A DNA stretch of 8,500 nucleotides from Bacillota bacterium (GCA_016282655.1 JAEELK010000113.1:1-8500); one strand, 5' to 3'. Numbered from the stretch's first letter, positions 1 to 6,663 are shown. Notes: generated by a model not told the origin, from the letters alone. A program made the numbers and translations.

Positions 1-633
1 GTCCGTCTCTTCCAGATAGTCCTCCAGCTGCTTCAGGCTCTTCAGGCCTTCCTCGGCCCAGCCCCGCAGGACGGCGCCCACGTAGGACGCGCTGTCCTTG
101 CCGCGCTTTTCCTTGCAGTAGGCATAGGCATAAGCGATGAGCTCGGGCGGCTGCCCGTAGTCCTGCATCCAGCGCAGGATCTCCGCGGGCTCTTTTCCGC
201 CCAGGACGCGTCCGGTGATCCGCTCCACGTCCGCGTAGAGCTTGCGCAGGCTTTCATCGGTCAGGAGACCGTTCTGCAGCGCTTCCGCGCCGGACTTCTT
301 CCTGCGGCGGCCGCCGCCGAAGATCCCCTCGCGCAGCGGCAGGAACTCGACGTCGTAGTGCAGCGGGTCCGCCGGATCCGCCGGCAGCTTCCGCACCACG
401 CCCTTCTCGTCCCAGTAGGACCAGGCTTTCATCACGTCTTCCACGGCCAGGTCCAGATCCCTGGCCAGGCCTTCGTTTTCGACGCAAAGGCCCAGCTCCG
501 CGTGCATGAGTCCCAAAAGATAGACCTTCACGAAGTCGCCGGGCGCGCTTTTCAGATATTCGTTGATGAAGACGTTCTCCACCGCGGTGTCGTAGAGGAG
601 ATATTTGCTCGTCTTTCCCTTGCGGAGTTCCAT
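1..633 (-). CDS. DnaD-domain replication protein, 3' end beyond the window (partial)
   Basis: Probable primosome protein of the DnaD/DnaB_2 family, which in Firmicutes helps bring the replicative helicase to DNA. The frame opens with ATG at 633 and stays open to base 1, giving 211 residues without a stop. Residues about 18-85 look like the N-terminal winged-helix region of DnaD-type proteins. A basic, glycine-rich linker follows (about 105-115, GGGRRRKK). Residues about 128-200 fit the C-terminal DnaD domain: the pattern YADVERITGRVL, then a tryptophan helix ending in DYGQPPELI, then SYVGAVLRGWAEEGLKSL, matching the family's YxxI...GR, Y-G-ELI and Y-ILxxWxxxGI signature. The gene starts 12 bases after the dnaB stop, which supports co-transcription and a role in helicase recruitment. 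The SD is weak (AGAAAGAAG) and could fold into a small hairpin. The family assignment is strong; equivalence to Bacillus DnaD rather than another paralogue is inferred. Confidence 0.88.
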   Translation of the reverse strand, partial: MELRKGKTSKYLLYDTAVENVFINEYLKSAPGDFVKVYLLGLMHAELGLCVENEGLARDLDLAVEDVMKAWSYWDEKGVVRKLPADPADPLHYDVEFLPLREGIFGGGRRRKKSGAEALQNGLLTDESLRKLYADVERITGRVLGGKEPAEILRWMQDYGQPPELIAYAYAYCKEKRGKDSASYVGAVLRGWAEEGLKSLKQLEDYLEETD

Positions 634-645
634 GAAAGCTTCTTT

Positions 646-1980
646 CTACCCCTTGCGGGCGCTGTCCGCGAACTTGGTGTATTTTTCCAGCCAGGTCAGA
701 TCGATCTTGCCCACCGGGCCGTTCCGGTGCTTGGCCAGGTTGACCTCGCAGAGATTGCCCGCCTCGCTCTCTTTGTTGTAATAGCTGTCTCTGTACAGGA
801 AGATGACCATGTCGGCGTCCTGCTCGATGGAGCCGGACTCGCGCAGATCCGAGAGCACCGGGCGGTGGTCCGTGCGCTGCTCCGGGCCGCGGGAGAGCTG
901 CGAGAGCAGGAGGATGGGGCAGTCCATCTCTCTGGCCAGCTGCTTGAGGAAGCGGCAGATCGTGGTGATCTCCTGCTGGCGGTTGTCGCTGCGGCCCTCG
1001 TATCCCATGATCTGCAGATAGTCGATGATGATGAGATCCAGGCCTTTGTCCGCCTTGAGTCTGCGGCACTTGTTCTTGATCTCCATGACGTTGATGCCGG
1101 GGGTGTCGTCGATGAAGATCTCCGCCTGATAAAGCTTGTCCAGCGCGGGCTGGATCTTTTCCCAGTCCTCGCGCTCCAGGGCGCCCGTCTTCAGCTTCTG
1201 GCTGTCCACCCGCGCTTCCATGGCCAGCAGGCGCTGTCCGAGCTGGGTCTTGGGCATCTCCAGGCTGAAGATCATCACCTTGGCGCCGCCCTTGATGGCC
1301 GCGTTCTGCGCGATGTTCAGCGCGAGCGCGGTCTTGCCCATGGAGGGCCGGGCCGCGAGGATGATGAGGTCCGAGCGCTGCAGGCCGGAGGTCTGCTTGT
1401 CCAGGTCGATGAAGCCGGTCGTGACGCCGGTGAGCCCGCCGGGGTTCTTGGCGGCCGCGTCGATCAGCTGCAGGTTTTCATAGAGGACGTCCTTCAGCGG
1501 CGCGTACTCGCGGGTCTGGCGGCTCTGGGCGATCTCAAAGATGCGCCCTTCCGCGAACTCCAGCGCTTCGCGGGCGTCCGTCTGATCCTGATAGCCCCGC
1601 TTCTCGATCTCGCTCGCCGCGGAGATGAGGCTGCGGAGCATGGCCTTTTCGGCCACGATCCTGGCATAGGGCGCCGCGTTGGAGGTGACGGGAACGTCCG
1701 CGGAAAGGCGGCCGATGTATCCGGCCCCGCCCACCATGTCCAGGCGGTTGCGCTTCTTCAGCTCCTCGCTGACGGTCACGATGTCCACCGGCTCGCTGCG
1801 CTGGGCCAGCGCGCGCACCGCCTCGAAGATCTCCTTGTGCTTCTCCTGATAGAAGTCCTGCGGACGCAGGATCTCCAGCACCTCAAACAGCGCGTCTTTG
1901 TCCAGGAGCACCGCGCCCAGGACCGAAGCTTCCGCTTCGTCGCTGTGCGGCTGCTGCCGTTCGATTCTCTCTTCGTTCAT
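646..1980 (-). CDS. dnaB: Replicative DNA helicase DnaB
   Basis: Hexameric ATP-dependent helicase that unwinds DNA at the fork (called DnaC in Bacillus). It has 444 residues, the normal length, with no intein. The N-terminal domain (about 10-110) carries the family opening EAEASVLGAVL and the helical region that contacts primase. The RecA-type ATPase domain (about 180-440) has Walker A ARPSMGKT at 210-217, Walker B LIIIDYLQ at 316-323, the sensor segment LLLSQLSR at 357-364, SDLRESGSIEQDAD at 377-390, and the KHRNGP motif at 417-422 that holds the arginine finger. ATG at 1980 is preceded by AGGAAAG at normal spacing. It lies 68 bases after rplI, and the DnaD-domain gene follows after 12 bases. 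The rplI-dnaB pairing is a classic Firmicute arrangement. No catalytic residue appears to be missing. Confidence 0.98.
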   Translation of the reverse strand: MNEERIERQQPHSDEAEASVLGAVLLDKDALFEVLEILRPQDFYQEKHKEIFEAVRALAQRSEPVDIVTVSEELKKRNRLDMVGGAGYIGRLSADVPVTSNAAPYARIVAEKAMLRSLISAASEIEKRGYQDQTDAREALEFAEGRIFEIAQSRQTREYAPLKDVLYENLQLIDAAAKNPGGLTGVTTGFIDLDKQTSGLQRSDLIILAARPSMGKTALALNIAQNAAIKGGAKVMIFSLEMPKTQLGQRLLAMEARVDSQKLKTGALEREDWEKIQPALDKLYQAEIFIDDTPGINVMEIKNKCRRLKADKGLDLIIIDYLQIMGYEGRSDNRQQEITTICRFLKQLAREMDCPILLLSQLSRGPEQRTDHRPVLSDLRESGSIEQDADMVIFLYRDSYYNKESEAGNLCEVNLAKHRNGPVGKIDLTWLEKYTKFADSARKG

Positions 1981-2006
1981 AGCTCAGTTCTTTCCTGCGG
2001 CCCGCG

Positions 2007-2024
2007 GGGCGCCTTGCCGCGCCC
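2007..2024 (-). other. GC-rich hairpin between rplI and dnaB
   Basis: GGGCGC and GCGCCC form a 6-pair perfect stem around a 6-base loop in the 68-base rplI-dnaB gap. No U-tract follows, so it does not qualify as an intrinsic terminator. It could be an RNA processing or mRNA stability element that lets L9 and helicase levels differ, but in GC-rich DNA it may be chance. Confidence 0.3.
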
Positions 2025-2048
2025 GGAGCCGCCCTGTCTTTGCGCGGT

Positions 2049-2492
2049 CTATCCTTCCACGGTCACGTGGAGCTTTCCGGAAATGCCCTCGAAGAGCCGG
2101 ATCTCCACGTCGTACTCGCCCACGCTTTTGAGGGGGCTGTCCAGCACGAATTTCTTGCGGTCGATCTCCACCTGATGCTGCGCCTTCAGGGCTTCGGAGA
2201 GGTCCTTCGCGGTGATGGAGCCGAAGAGTTTTCCGTTTTCGCCGGCCTTGCCCGCGATCTTCACCGGCAGCTCGCCCAGGCGCTTTGCCAGCTCCTGTGC
2301 GCTCTCCTGGTCCTGCTTCCGCTTGGCCAGATACTGCGCCTTTTTATGCTCCAGGTCGCGCAGGTTGGCCTCGGTGGCCTCTTTGGCGAGCCCCTTGGGG
2401 AGGAGCAGGTTGCGGGCATAGCCGTCGCTGACCTTGACCACGTCGCCGGCCTTGCCGCTGCCCTTCACATCTTGTAAGAGAATGACTTTCAT
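2049..2492 (-). CDS. rplI: 50S ribosomal protein L9
   Basis: Large-subunit protein that binds 23S rRNA near the base of the L1 stalk and helps maintain the reading frame. It has 147 residues, the usual size. The N-terminal domain (1-about 50) contains the family signature: [17 protein letters not shown], then [17 protein letters not shown] charged helix follows (about 45-75, rich in K, Q, E and R) and links to the C-terminal domain (about 80-147), which contains GKLFGSIT, the typical second rRNA-binding region. ATG at 2492 has AAAGGA about nine bases upstream. It lies 21 bases after gdpP and 68 bases before dnaB, so it is most likely part of the gdpP-rplI-dnaB transcription unit. Confidence 0.98.
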   Translation of the reverse strand: MKVILLQDVKGSGKAGDVVKVSDGYARNLLLPKGLAKEATEANLRDLEHKKAQYLAKRKQDQESAQELAKRLGELPVKIAGKAGENGKLFGSITAKDLSEALKAQHQVEIDRKKFVLDSPLKSVGEYDVEIRLFEGISGKLHVTVEG

Positions 2493-2513
2493 CTTGGTTC
2501 TTCCTTTCTGGCG

Positions 2514-4466
2514 CTAAAGCGTCGCCGCCAGGCTGCGGACCCGGTCGAGGGCCTCCTGCAGGGGGCATTCCAGCTGCGCGCCCGCCATGCTGAGATGGCC
2601 GCCGCCGCCGAGCTCTTCCATGGCCAGCTGCACGTTGATCTGCCCCAGGCTCCTGGCGCTCACGGCCACGCGGCCTTCTTCGGTCTGCCCCAGCACGATG
2701 CTTGCCTTAACGCCCGCGATATCGAGCAGGGCGTCCGCGGCGAGGGCCGCATAGAGCTGCATCTGCGGGTCGATCGTATCGTAATAAGAGACTGCCACGC
2801 CGTTGGGCAGCAGTTCCGCGCGGCAGACGGCCGCGCTGCGCGCCTGATAGACGTCCATGTCGAGCTGCAGGAAGGCCCTGACCTCGGACATGTCCGCGCC
2901 GTTGCGCTTGAGCCAGGAGGCCGCCTCGAAGGTGCGGGCGCCGGCCTTCACGGAGAAGCCCTTCGTATCGATGTAGATGCCTGCCAGCAGGGCCTCGGCC
3001 TCCAGCTTCTCCAGCGGGCGCTTGCTGTCCCCCATGTACTGGAGGATCTCCACCACCAGTTCGGAGGTGGAGGAGGCGTACGATTCCATATAGCTCAGGG
3101 TGGCGTAGTCGATGCAGTCTTCCGCGCGGCGGTGATGGTCGATGAGCATGATGTTGTCCGTCATGGCCAGCAGCTCTTTGCCTTCCAGCAGCACCGGCCG
3201 GTGGGCGTCCACGACGATCAGCAGCGTCTTCTCGCTCATGGCTGCCTTGGCCTGCTCCGGCAGCACGAAGTGGTACTGCCCGCTCTCCTCCGCGGCCTGA
3301 TAGAAGCGCTCCATGCTGTTCTCATAGTCGCCGCGGACGATGAGGGTCTCCTTGCCGCAGCGCGCCGCGGCGCGATGCAGTCCCATGGCCGCGCCGAAGC
3401 AGTCCGGATCCGGCATGCGGTGTCCCATGACGACGACCTTGTCCGCCCGGTCGATCATCTGGCGCAGCGCGTGCGCCATGATGCGGGAACGGCCCTTGTT
3501 GCGGCGCTCCACGCTCTGCAGCTGGCCGCCGTAGTAATCGATGCGCTCCGGGCTCTTCACCACCGCCTGATCGCCGCCGCGGCCGAGGGCGAGCTCCAGC
3601 GCGTCCAGCGCGTACTGGTCCAGCTGGCTCAGGGTCTGTCGTCCGCAGCCGACTCCGATGGAGAGCGAGGTGGGGAAGTCCGCCTCCGTCTCGATGGAGC
3701 GGATCTCGCCCAGGATGGGGAAGCGGGTGTTGACGAGCTTCGTCAGGTTCTTCTGCTGGAGCATCACGCAGTACTGGCTGCTGCTGACGCGCGCCGCGGT
3801 GCCTTCGTACTGGCTGACCCACTGGCGGATGCTCTTTTCGAGCTGCAGCATGAGCACGCCGCGGTTCTCTTCCGAAGCGCTGCCCATGAGCTCGTCGTAG
3901 TTGTCCACGTTGACGTAGGCCACGCAGAGCGCCGCGTCTTCATACTGCTGGCGCAGTTTTTCCAGTTCGCTGCATTCCTGCCAGTAGAGCATGCTGACGC
4001 CCCGCTCCTTCTCTTCGATCTCCACGCGGCTGACCAGGAAGCTCCGGTCTTTGCGCTGGACCCGCAGCGGGTTCTTCTCGGCAAAGTCCGCCGTGCGCAC
4101 GCCGGCCAGCTGCATGAGGTTGGAACGGAACATCTCCGCCTTTTCGTAGATGCCGATGAACTTGTCGTTGCACCAGAGCAGATTGTCTTCCTCGTCCACC
4201 ATGCAGAGCGGCAGCGGGTGCTGCTCCAAAAAGCGGCGGAAGGCAAGCTCCATGCTCTCCGTGATGTTCTCGCTGTAGGCCGCGAGCTCGCGTTCCTGTT
4301 TGAGGAAGACGAATTTGCTCAGCAGAAAAAGCCCCAGCGTGATCAGCGCTGCGGCCAGGCCCGCGTAAAGATTGAAAAAGAGCAGAGCAAGCGTGAACAG
4401 TGCCATGAGCAGCACGATCACCTTGAGATATCGATCGAAAAAGCCGCTGAACAGCTTGTTTCCCAT
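2514..4466 (-). CDS. gdpP: Cyclic-di-AMP phosphodiesterase GdpP (YybT family, DHH/DHHA1)
   Basis: Membrane enzyme that hydrolyses the second messenger c-di-AMP to pApA, which affects potassium and osmolyte control and cell-wall stress. It has 650 residues, the family's normal length. Two membrane segments (about 14-33 and 34-55) precede a PAS-like region (about 80-160), a degenerate GGDEF domain (about 180-310) and a DHH/DHHA1 domain (about 340-650). The GGDEF site reads RGGDQ at 296-300, the usual inactive form in this family. Metal-site motifs are intact: GHRMPDPD at 348-355 (H349, D353, D355), VVDAHRP at 418-424 (D420), IDHHRR at 442-447 (D443-H444-H445), D500 in YIDTKGF, and GGGGH at 620-624. 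ATG at 4466 is preceded by GAGGAG. The usual Bacillus upstream neighbour yybS is absent; instead gdpP directly follows rpsR and its terminator. Confidence 0.97.
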   Translation of the reverse strand: MGNKLFSGFFDRYLKVIVLLMALFTLALLFFNLYAGLAAALITLGLFLLSKFVFLKQERELAAYSENITESMELAFRRFLEQHPLPLCMVDEEDNLLWCNDKFIGIYEKAEMFRSNLMQLAGVRTADFAEKNPLRVQRKDRSFLVSRVEIEEKERGVSMLYWQECSELEKLRQQYEDAALCVAYVNVDNYDELMGSASEENRGVLMLQLEKSIRQWVSQYEGTAARVSSSQYCVMLQQKNLTKLVNTRFPILGEIRSIETEADFPTSLSIGVGCGRQTLSQLDQYALDALELALGRGGDQAVVKSPERIDYYGGQLQSVERRNKGRSRIMAHALRQMIDRADKVVVMGHRMPDPDCFGAAMGLHRAAARCGKETLIVRGDYENSMERFYQAAEESGQYHFVLPEQAKAAMSEKTLLIVVDAHRPVLLEGKELLAMTDNIMLIDHHRRAEDCIDYATLSYMESYASSTSELVVEILQYMGDSKRPLEKLEAEALLAGIYIDTKGFSVKAGARTFEAASWLKRNGADMSEVRAFLQLDMDVYQARSAAVCRAELLPNGVAVSYYDTIDPQMQLYAALAADALLDIAGVKASIVLGQTEEGRVAVSARSLGQINVQLAMEELGGGGHLSMAGAQLECPLQEALDRVRSLAATL

Positions 4467-4497
4467 ATGGTCTCCTCTTGCTTTCCGGGATCACGGG

Positions 4498-4532
4498 AAA
4501 AAAAGAGCCTCTGCACTGCAGAAACTCTTTTT
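4498..4532 (-). terminator. Intrinsic terminator after rpsR
   Basis: Read on the minus strand, AAAAAGAG-UU-UCUGC-AGU-GCAGA-GG-CUCUUUUU folds into one long stem. It has 8 outer pairs (4525-4532 with 4500-4507), two U-G wobbles and 5 inner pairs around a 3-base loop, and it ends in seven U (4504-4498). On the plus strand the two wobble positions become C/A mismatches, so the stem is better as minus-strand RNA, which fits termination of rpsF-ssb-rpsR. It begins 8 bases past the rpsR stop and ends 31 bases before gdpP. Confidence 0.85.
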
Positions 4533-4540
4533 CTTGCTAC

Positions 4541-4780
4541 TTAGTCCGCCGTGTAGGGCAGAAGGGCGACGATGCGCGCGCGCTTGATGGCCGTGGTGAC
4601 CTCTCTCTGGTGGATGGCGCAGGTGCCGGTGATCCGCTTGGGGAGGATCTTGCCTCTGTCCGTTACGTATTTCCGCAGTTTTTCCACATCTTTGTAATCG
4701 ATGCGTTCCGTCTTGTCCGCGCAGAACTGGCATACTTTCTTTCTTCTCATGCCGCCGCGTCTTTGCTTATTCTCAACCAT
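4541..4780 (-). CDS. rpsR: 30S ribosomal protein S18, cysteine (zinc-type) form
   Basis: Small-subunit protein that forms a heterodimer with S6 on the 16S rRNA platform. It has 79 residues, normal for the family. The core reads RRKKVCQFC, then [19 protein letters not shown], then [13 protein letters not shown]. Cysteines 17 and 20 (CxxC) together with C54 and H57 (CxxH) are consistent with the metal-binding version of S18; many bacteria carry a version that has lost these residues. ATG at 4780 has AGGAGG nine bases upstream; M11 would be an in-frame alternative but lacks an equally good SD. It is the last gene of the rpsF-ssb-rpsR unit, 36 bases after ssb and just before a terminator. Confidence 0.98.
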   Translation of the reverse strand: MVENKQRRGGMRRKKVCQFCADKTERIDYKDVEKLRKYVTDRGKILPKRITGTCAIHQREVTTAIKRARIVALLPYTAD

Positions 4781-4816
4781 GATCCAATTCCTCCTGAATG
4801 GCCGGTCTTGCCGGCT

Positions 4817-5251
4817 CTAAAACGGGATGTCGTCGTCGTCCTCCAGGGCCTGGAAGCCCTCCGGCACGCCGTCGTTCGCGCGGGGCGCGTTCGAATAGCC
4901 TTCGTTCCGGCCCGGCGCGGCGCCGCGGCCCTCTTCTTTGGGTCCGACGAACTCGACGCGATCCGCGACCACGTCCCTGGTGTACACGGTCTGACCGTCC
5001 TTGTTCTGATAACTGCCGGTCTGGATCCGCCCCTGCAGCGCCATCAGCTTTCCTTTATAGAAATAGCGCTCTACGAACTCGGCCTGCTTGCCGAAGGCGA
5101 CGCAGCGGATGAAATCCGCGCCGCGCTCTTCGCCGCTGCGGGCGAAGGAGCGGTCCACCGCGAGGGTGAAGCTGGCTACCGCGTTCTGGTTGGCGGAATA
5201 TCTGACTTCCGGATCTCTTGCGAGACGTCCGATAAGAACGACAGAATTCAT
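4817..5251 (-). CDS. ssb: Single-stranded DNA-binding protein SSB
   Basis: Coats single-stranded DNA in replication, repair and recombination and recruits partner proteins through its C-terminal tip. It has 144 residues. The OB-fold (1-about 105) begins with MNSVVLIGRLARDPEVRYS, followed by VASFTLAVDR and FIRCVAFGKQAEFVERYFYKG, all characteristic. The linker (about 106-135) is rich in G, N, P and R. The extreme C-terminus DDDDIPF is the standard acidic partner-binding tip, so the gene is complete. ATG at 5251 follows AGGAG at good spacing, and only 9 bases separate it from the rpsF stop, consistent with translational coupling. The position between rpsF and rpsR is the conserved bacterial arrangement for the main housekeeping SSB. 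Confidence 0.98.
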   Translation of the reverse strand: MNSVVLIGRLARDPEVRYSANQNAVASFTLAVDRSFARSGEERGADFIRCVAFGKQAEFVERYFYKGKLMALQGRIQTGSYQNKDGQTVYTRDVVADRVEFVGPKEEGRGAAPGRNEGYSNAPRANDGVPEGFQALEDDDDIPF

Positions 5252-5260
5252 GCTTTTCTC

Positions 5261-5548
5261 CTATTTCTCGTCCAGATTGACGATCAGATGACGAATGATG
5301 TTCTCAGAGATCTTCATTCTGCGATCCAGCTCCTTCGGAAGCGTCGGCGCGGCCGTGAATTCGATCACGACATAGTAGCCGTCGTTCTTCTTCTGGATGG
5401 GGTAAGCCATTTTGCGGGCGCCCCAGACATCGACCTTGCTCACTTCGCCTTCGGCGGAAATGATCTCCTTGACCGTCTCGATGACCGCCTCTTTCTTGGC
5501 GTCCTCGAGGTCAATGTCGATGATGAACATGACTTCGTACTTGTTCAA
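5261..5548 (-). CDS. rpsF: 30S ribosomal protein S6 (TTG start preferred)
   Basis: Small-subunit protein that pairs with S18 on the 16S rRNA platform. From the chosen start it has 95 residues, the usual length. It opens MNKYEVMFII, closely matching the Bacillus S6 N-terminus, then has WGARKMAYPIQKKNDGYYVV (about 42-61) and RRMKISENIIRHLIV (76-90), all S6 hallmarks. The frame also has a GTG at 5555-5557, but the SD AGGGAGGTG runs into that GTG, leaving no spacing. From the TTG at 5546-5548 the SD lies about eight bases upstream, and the protein begins exactly where the family does. I therefore prefer TTG; the GTG form would add three residues (MKT). First gene of the operon, 9 bases before ssb. 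Confidence 0.95.
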   Translation of the reverse strand: MNKYEVMFIIDIDLEDAKKEAVIETVKEIISAEGEVSKVDVWGARKMAYPIQKKNDGYYVVIEFTAAPTLPKELDRRMKISENIIRHLIVNLDEK

Positions 5549-5554
5549 TGTTTT

Positions 5555-5563
5555 CACCTCCCT
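5555..5563 (-). promoter_or_regulatory. Ribosome binding site deciding the rpsF start
   Basis: AGGGAGGTG on the minus strand is a near-perfect anti-SD match. Its end overlaps the GTG at 5555-5557 and sits about eight bases from the TTG at 5548, so it supports TTG as the start codon. Part of it (5558-5563) can also pair with an upstream CUCUCU in the leader. Confidence 0.75.
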
Positions 5564-5631
5564 ATGGACTGTATGGCCCTGTTTTTCTCAGGGCAGAGAG
5601 CTGCGTCCGCCGCGCAGCGGACATTGCAAGC
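5558..5631 (-). promoter_or_regulatory. Structured rpsF leader, candidate S6:S18-type autoregulatory RNA
   Basis: The leader between the inferred transcription start and the rpsF SD can fold. CUCUCU (5595-5600) pairs with AGGGAG of the SD (5558-5563), including one U-G pair. Directly stacked on it, GCCCUG (5589-5594) pairs with CAGGGC (5576-5581) around an A-rich 7-base loop. The 3' strand carries a 12-base bulge (5564-5575). Upstream, GUCCGC/GCGGAC (5617-5622 with 5605-5610) forms a 6-pair hairpin; an alternative stem CUGCG/CGCAG (5613-5617 with 5601-5605) would leave a CCG at 5618-5620 unpaired. Known rpsF leaders bind the S6:S18 complex through a conserved CCG in a bulge. I do not see that motif in its standard place, so the class assignment is tentative while the SD-pairing helix is visible. 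Confidence 0.5.
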
Positions 5632-5637
5632 CTTATT

Positions 5638-5675
5638 AGTATATCACAAGCCGCCTGCTTTGCAAGAATTTTTTT
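5638..5675 (-). promoter_or_regulatory. Promoter of the rpsF-ssb-rpsR operon
   Basis: On the minus strand, TTGCAA (5660-5665) and TATACT (5638-5643) are separated by 16 bases. TG at the extended -10 position (TGATATACT) strengthens the match. A run of seven A (5669-5675) lies just upstream of the -35 and could act as an UP element, typical of strongly expressed ribosomal-protein operons. Transcription would begin near 5631, giving a leader of about 80 bases. Confidence 0.75.
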
Positions 5676-5707
5676 CTGCGCGCGCCGCGCGGCCCCGCGC
5701 CTCTCCT

Positions 5708-5730
5708 GCGGGCAGGGCCTCGGCGCCCGC
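5708..5730 (-). other. GC hairpin directly after the nucleotidyltransferase stop
   Basis: GCGGGC and GCCCGC (5725-5730 with 5708-5713) form a 6-pair stem starting immediately after the stop codon. A second GC-rich inverted repeat lies at 5687-5700. Neither is followed by a U-tract on the minus strand, so they are at best a weak or Rho-assisted end signal for the nucleotidyltransferase message ahead of the rpsF promoter. Confidence 0.3.
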
Positions 5731-6654
5731 TTACCAGAGCTTCTCCGGATAGAGGCCGCTCTTCTGCAGCCCCGCGATGGCGGCCTGTACGGCGGCCAGA
5801 TCTTCCTGATAGGTGACGCCGTACCAGCGGTCCGCGGAGGGAAGCACCCGCACCTCCGCTTTTCCGGCCTGCAGCAGCTCGTTGACCGCAAAGGGCAGGT
5901 GGAACTCGCCCTTCAAGGGGTTTTCGGCGGCGATGCGCGAGAGCGTGGCGGGGAAGAGCCGCGCCAGGGCGTCCATGAGGCCGTGGCTGAAGCCCCAGCA
6001 GTTCATGGAGACCAGGCTCTCCTCCGGCACGGGATGCCAGCTCGCGCCGTCGTCCTCCGTATAGCAGATGCTGCCGTCCGGGCGCCTTGCCACCTTGGTG
6101 CGCTCCACGATGGTGCAGAGGCGCCCGTCCTCCACGGTGCAGATGCCGCGGGAGACGTGGCCATGCTCCGTGACGGTGTTCTTCAGATAATACGCCACCA
6201 TGGCGAATGGGAGCAGCGCGCCCTCCCGCTCCTCCGCCTCCGAAAGGAAGCGGTAGAGCTGGCGGAAGCAGTCCGGCCCGTAATAATCGTCCGCGTTGAT
6301 GACCATGAAGGGCCCGTCCACGTAGGGCGCGGCGCAGAGCACCGCGTGGCCCGTGCCCCAGGGCTTCTGCCTGCCCTCCGGAACGGAAAATCCCTCCGGC
6401 AGCATCTCCAGGCGCTGAATGGCCAGATCCACCTTCATGTCCTCCGGCAGATGCGCGCAGATCATCTCCGTAAAGGGCTGGCGCAGCGCTTCCGTGATGA
6501 TGAACACGATGTGCCGGAAGCCTGCGCGGCGGGCGTCGAAGAGCGAGAAATCGAGGATGGGCTCTCCCGCTATGCCGACGGGCGCGACCTGCTTCAGTCC
6601 TCCGAAGCGGCTGCCCATGCCGGCCGCCATGATGATCAGTGTGGGTTCCTTCAC
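5731..6654 (-). CDS. Sugar-phosphate nucleotidyltransferase (GalU/RmlA-like fold), substrate unknown
   Basis: Probably transfers a nucleotide from an NTP onto a sugar phosphate or similar substrate, giving an activated NDP compound and pyrophosphate in the cytoplasm. It has 307 residues. Residues 10-21 hold the nucleotide-binding signature AAGMGSRFGGLK (GxGxR...K). PWGTGHA at 98-104 is the base/substrate loop, NADDYYG at 120-126 provides the metal-binding aspartate, and WYGVTYQEDL at 277-286 closes the domain. No left-handed beta-helix or CBS domain follows, so it is a stand-alone transferase. The GTG start at 6654 is chosen because AAGGAGG (6664-6670) lies nine bases upstream and the nucleotide-binding strand begins at residue 5. 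The open frame extends further upstream, but only through the promoter and the opposite strand of plsC. It is divergent from plsC-galE. UTP-glucose-1-phosphate uridylyltransferase is possible, but classic GalU is not clearly matched. Confidence 0.88.
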   Translation of the reverse strand: MKEPTLIIMAAGMGSRFGGLKQVAPVGIAGEPILDFSLFDARRAGFRHIVFIITEALRQPFTEMICAHLPEDMKVDLAIQRLEMLPEGFSVPEGRQKPWGTGHAVLCAAPYVDGPFMVINADDYYGPDCFRQLYRFLSEAEEREGALLPFAMVAYYLKNTVTEHGHVSRGICTVEDGRLCTIVERTKVARRPDGSICYTEDDGASWHPVPEESLVSMNCWGFSHGLMDALARLFPATLSRIAAENPLKGEFHLPFAVNELLQAGKAEVRVLPSADRWYGVTYQEDLAAVQAAIAGLQKSGLYPEKLW

Positions 6655-6663
6655 GTGCTTCAG

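Noticed and set aside
646..1980. Intein or insertion in dnaB
   Set aside because: dnaB is a common intein site, but the Walker A and B regions are continuous and the protein has the normal length.
358..2175. 605-residue plus-strand open frame opposite the DnaD-domain gene, dnaB and rplI
   Set aside because: Lies antisense to well-identified genes; the translation is low-complexity (rich in A, R, L, H, D and V), with no recognisable motif or good SD. Such frames are expected in GC-rich DNA with biased codon use.
2595..4544. 649-residue plus-strand open frame opposite gdpP
   Set aside because: Covers nearly all of gdpP in antisense; composition is H, A, L and V rich with no domain signature. 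gdpP has all its motifs on the other strand.
4801..4815. Short inverted repeat GCCGG/CCGGC after the ssb stop as a terminator
   Set aside because: Only 5 pairs, no U-tract, and rpsR follows at once with a strong SD. Probably chance.
5669..5675. T-run on the plus strand as a terminator tail
   Set aside because: No stable GC stem precedes it on the plus strand and no gene ends there. On the minus strand it is an A-tract just upstream of the rpsF -35, a better explanation.
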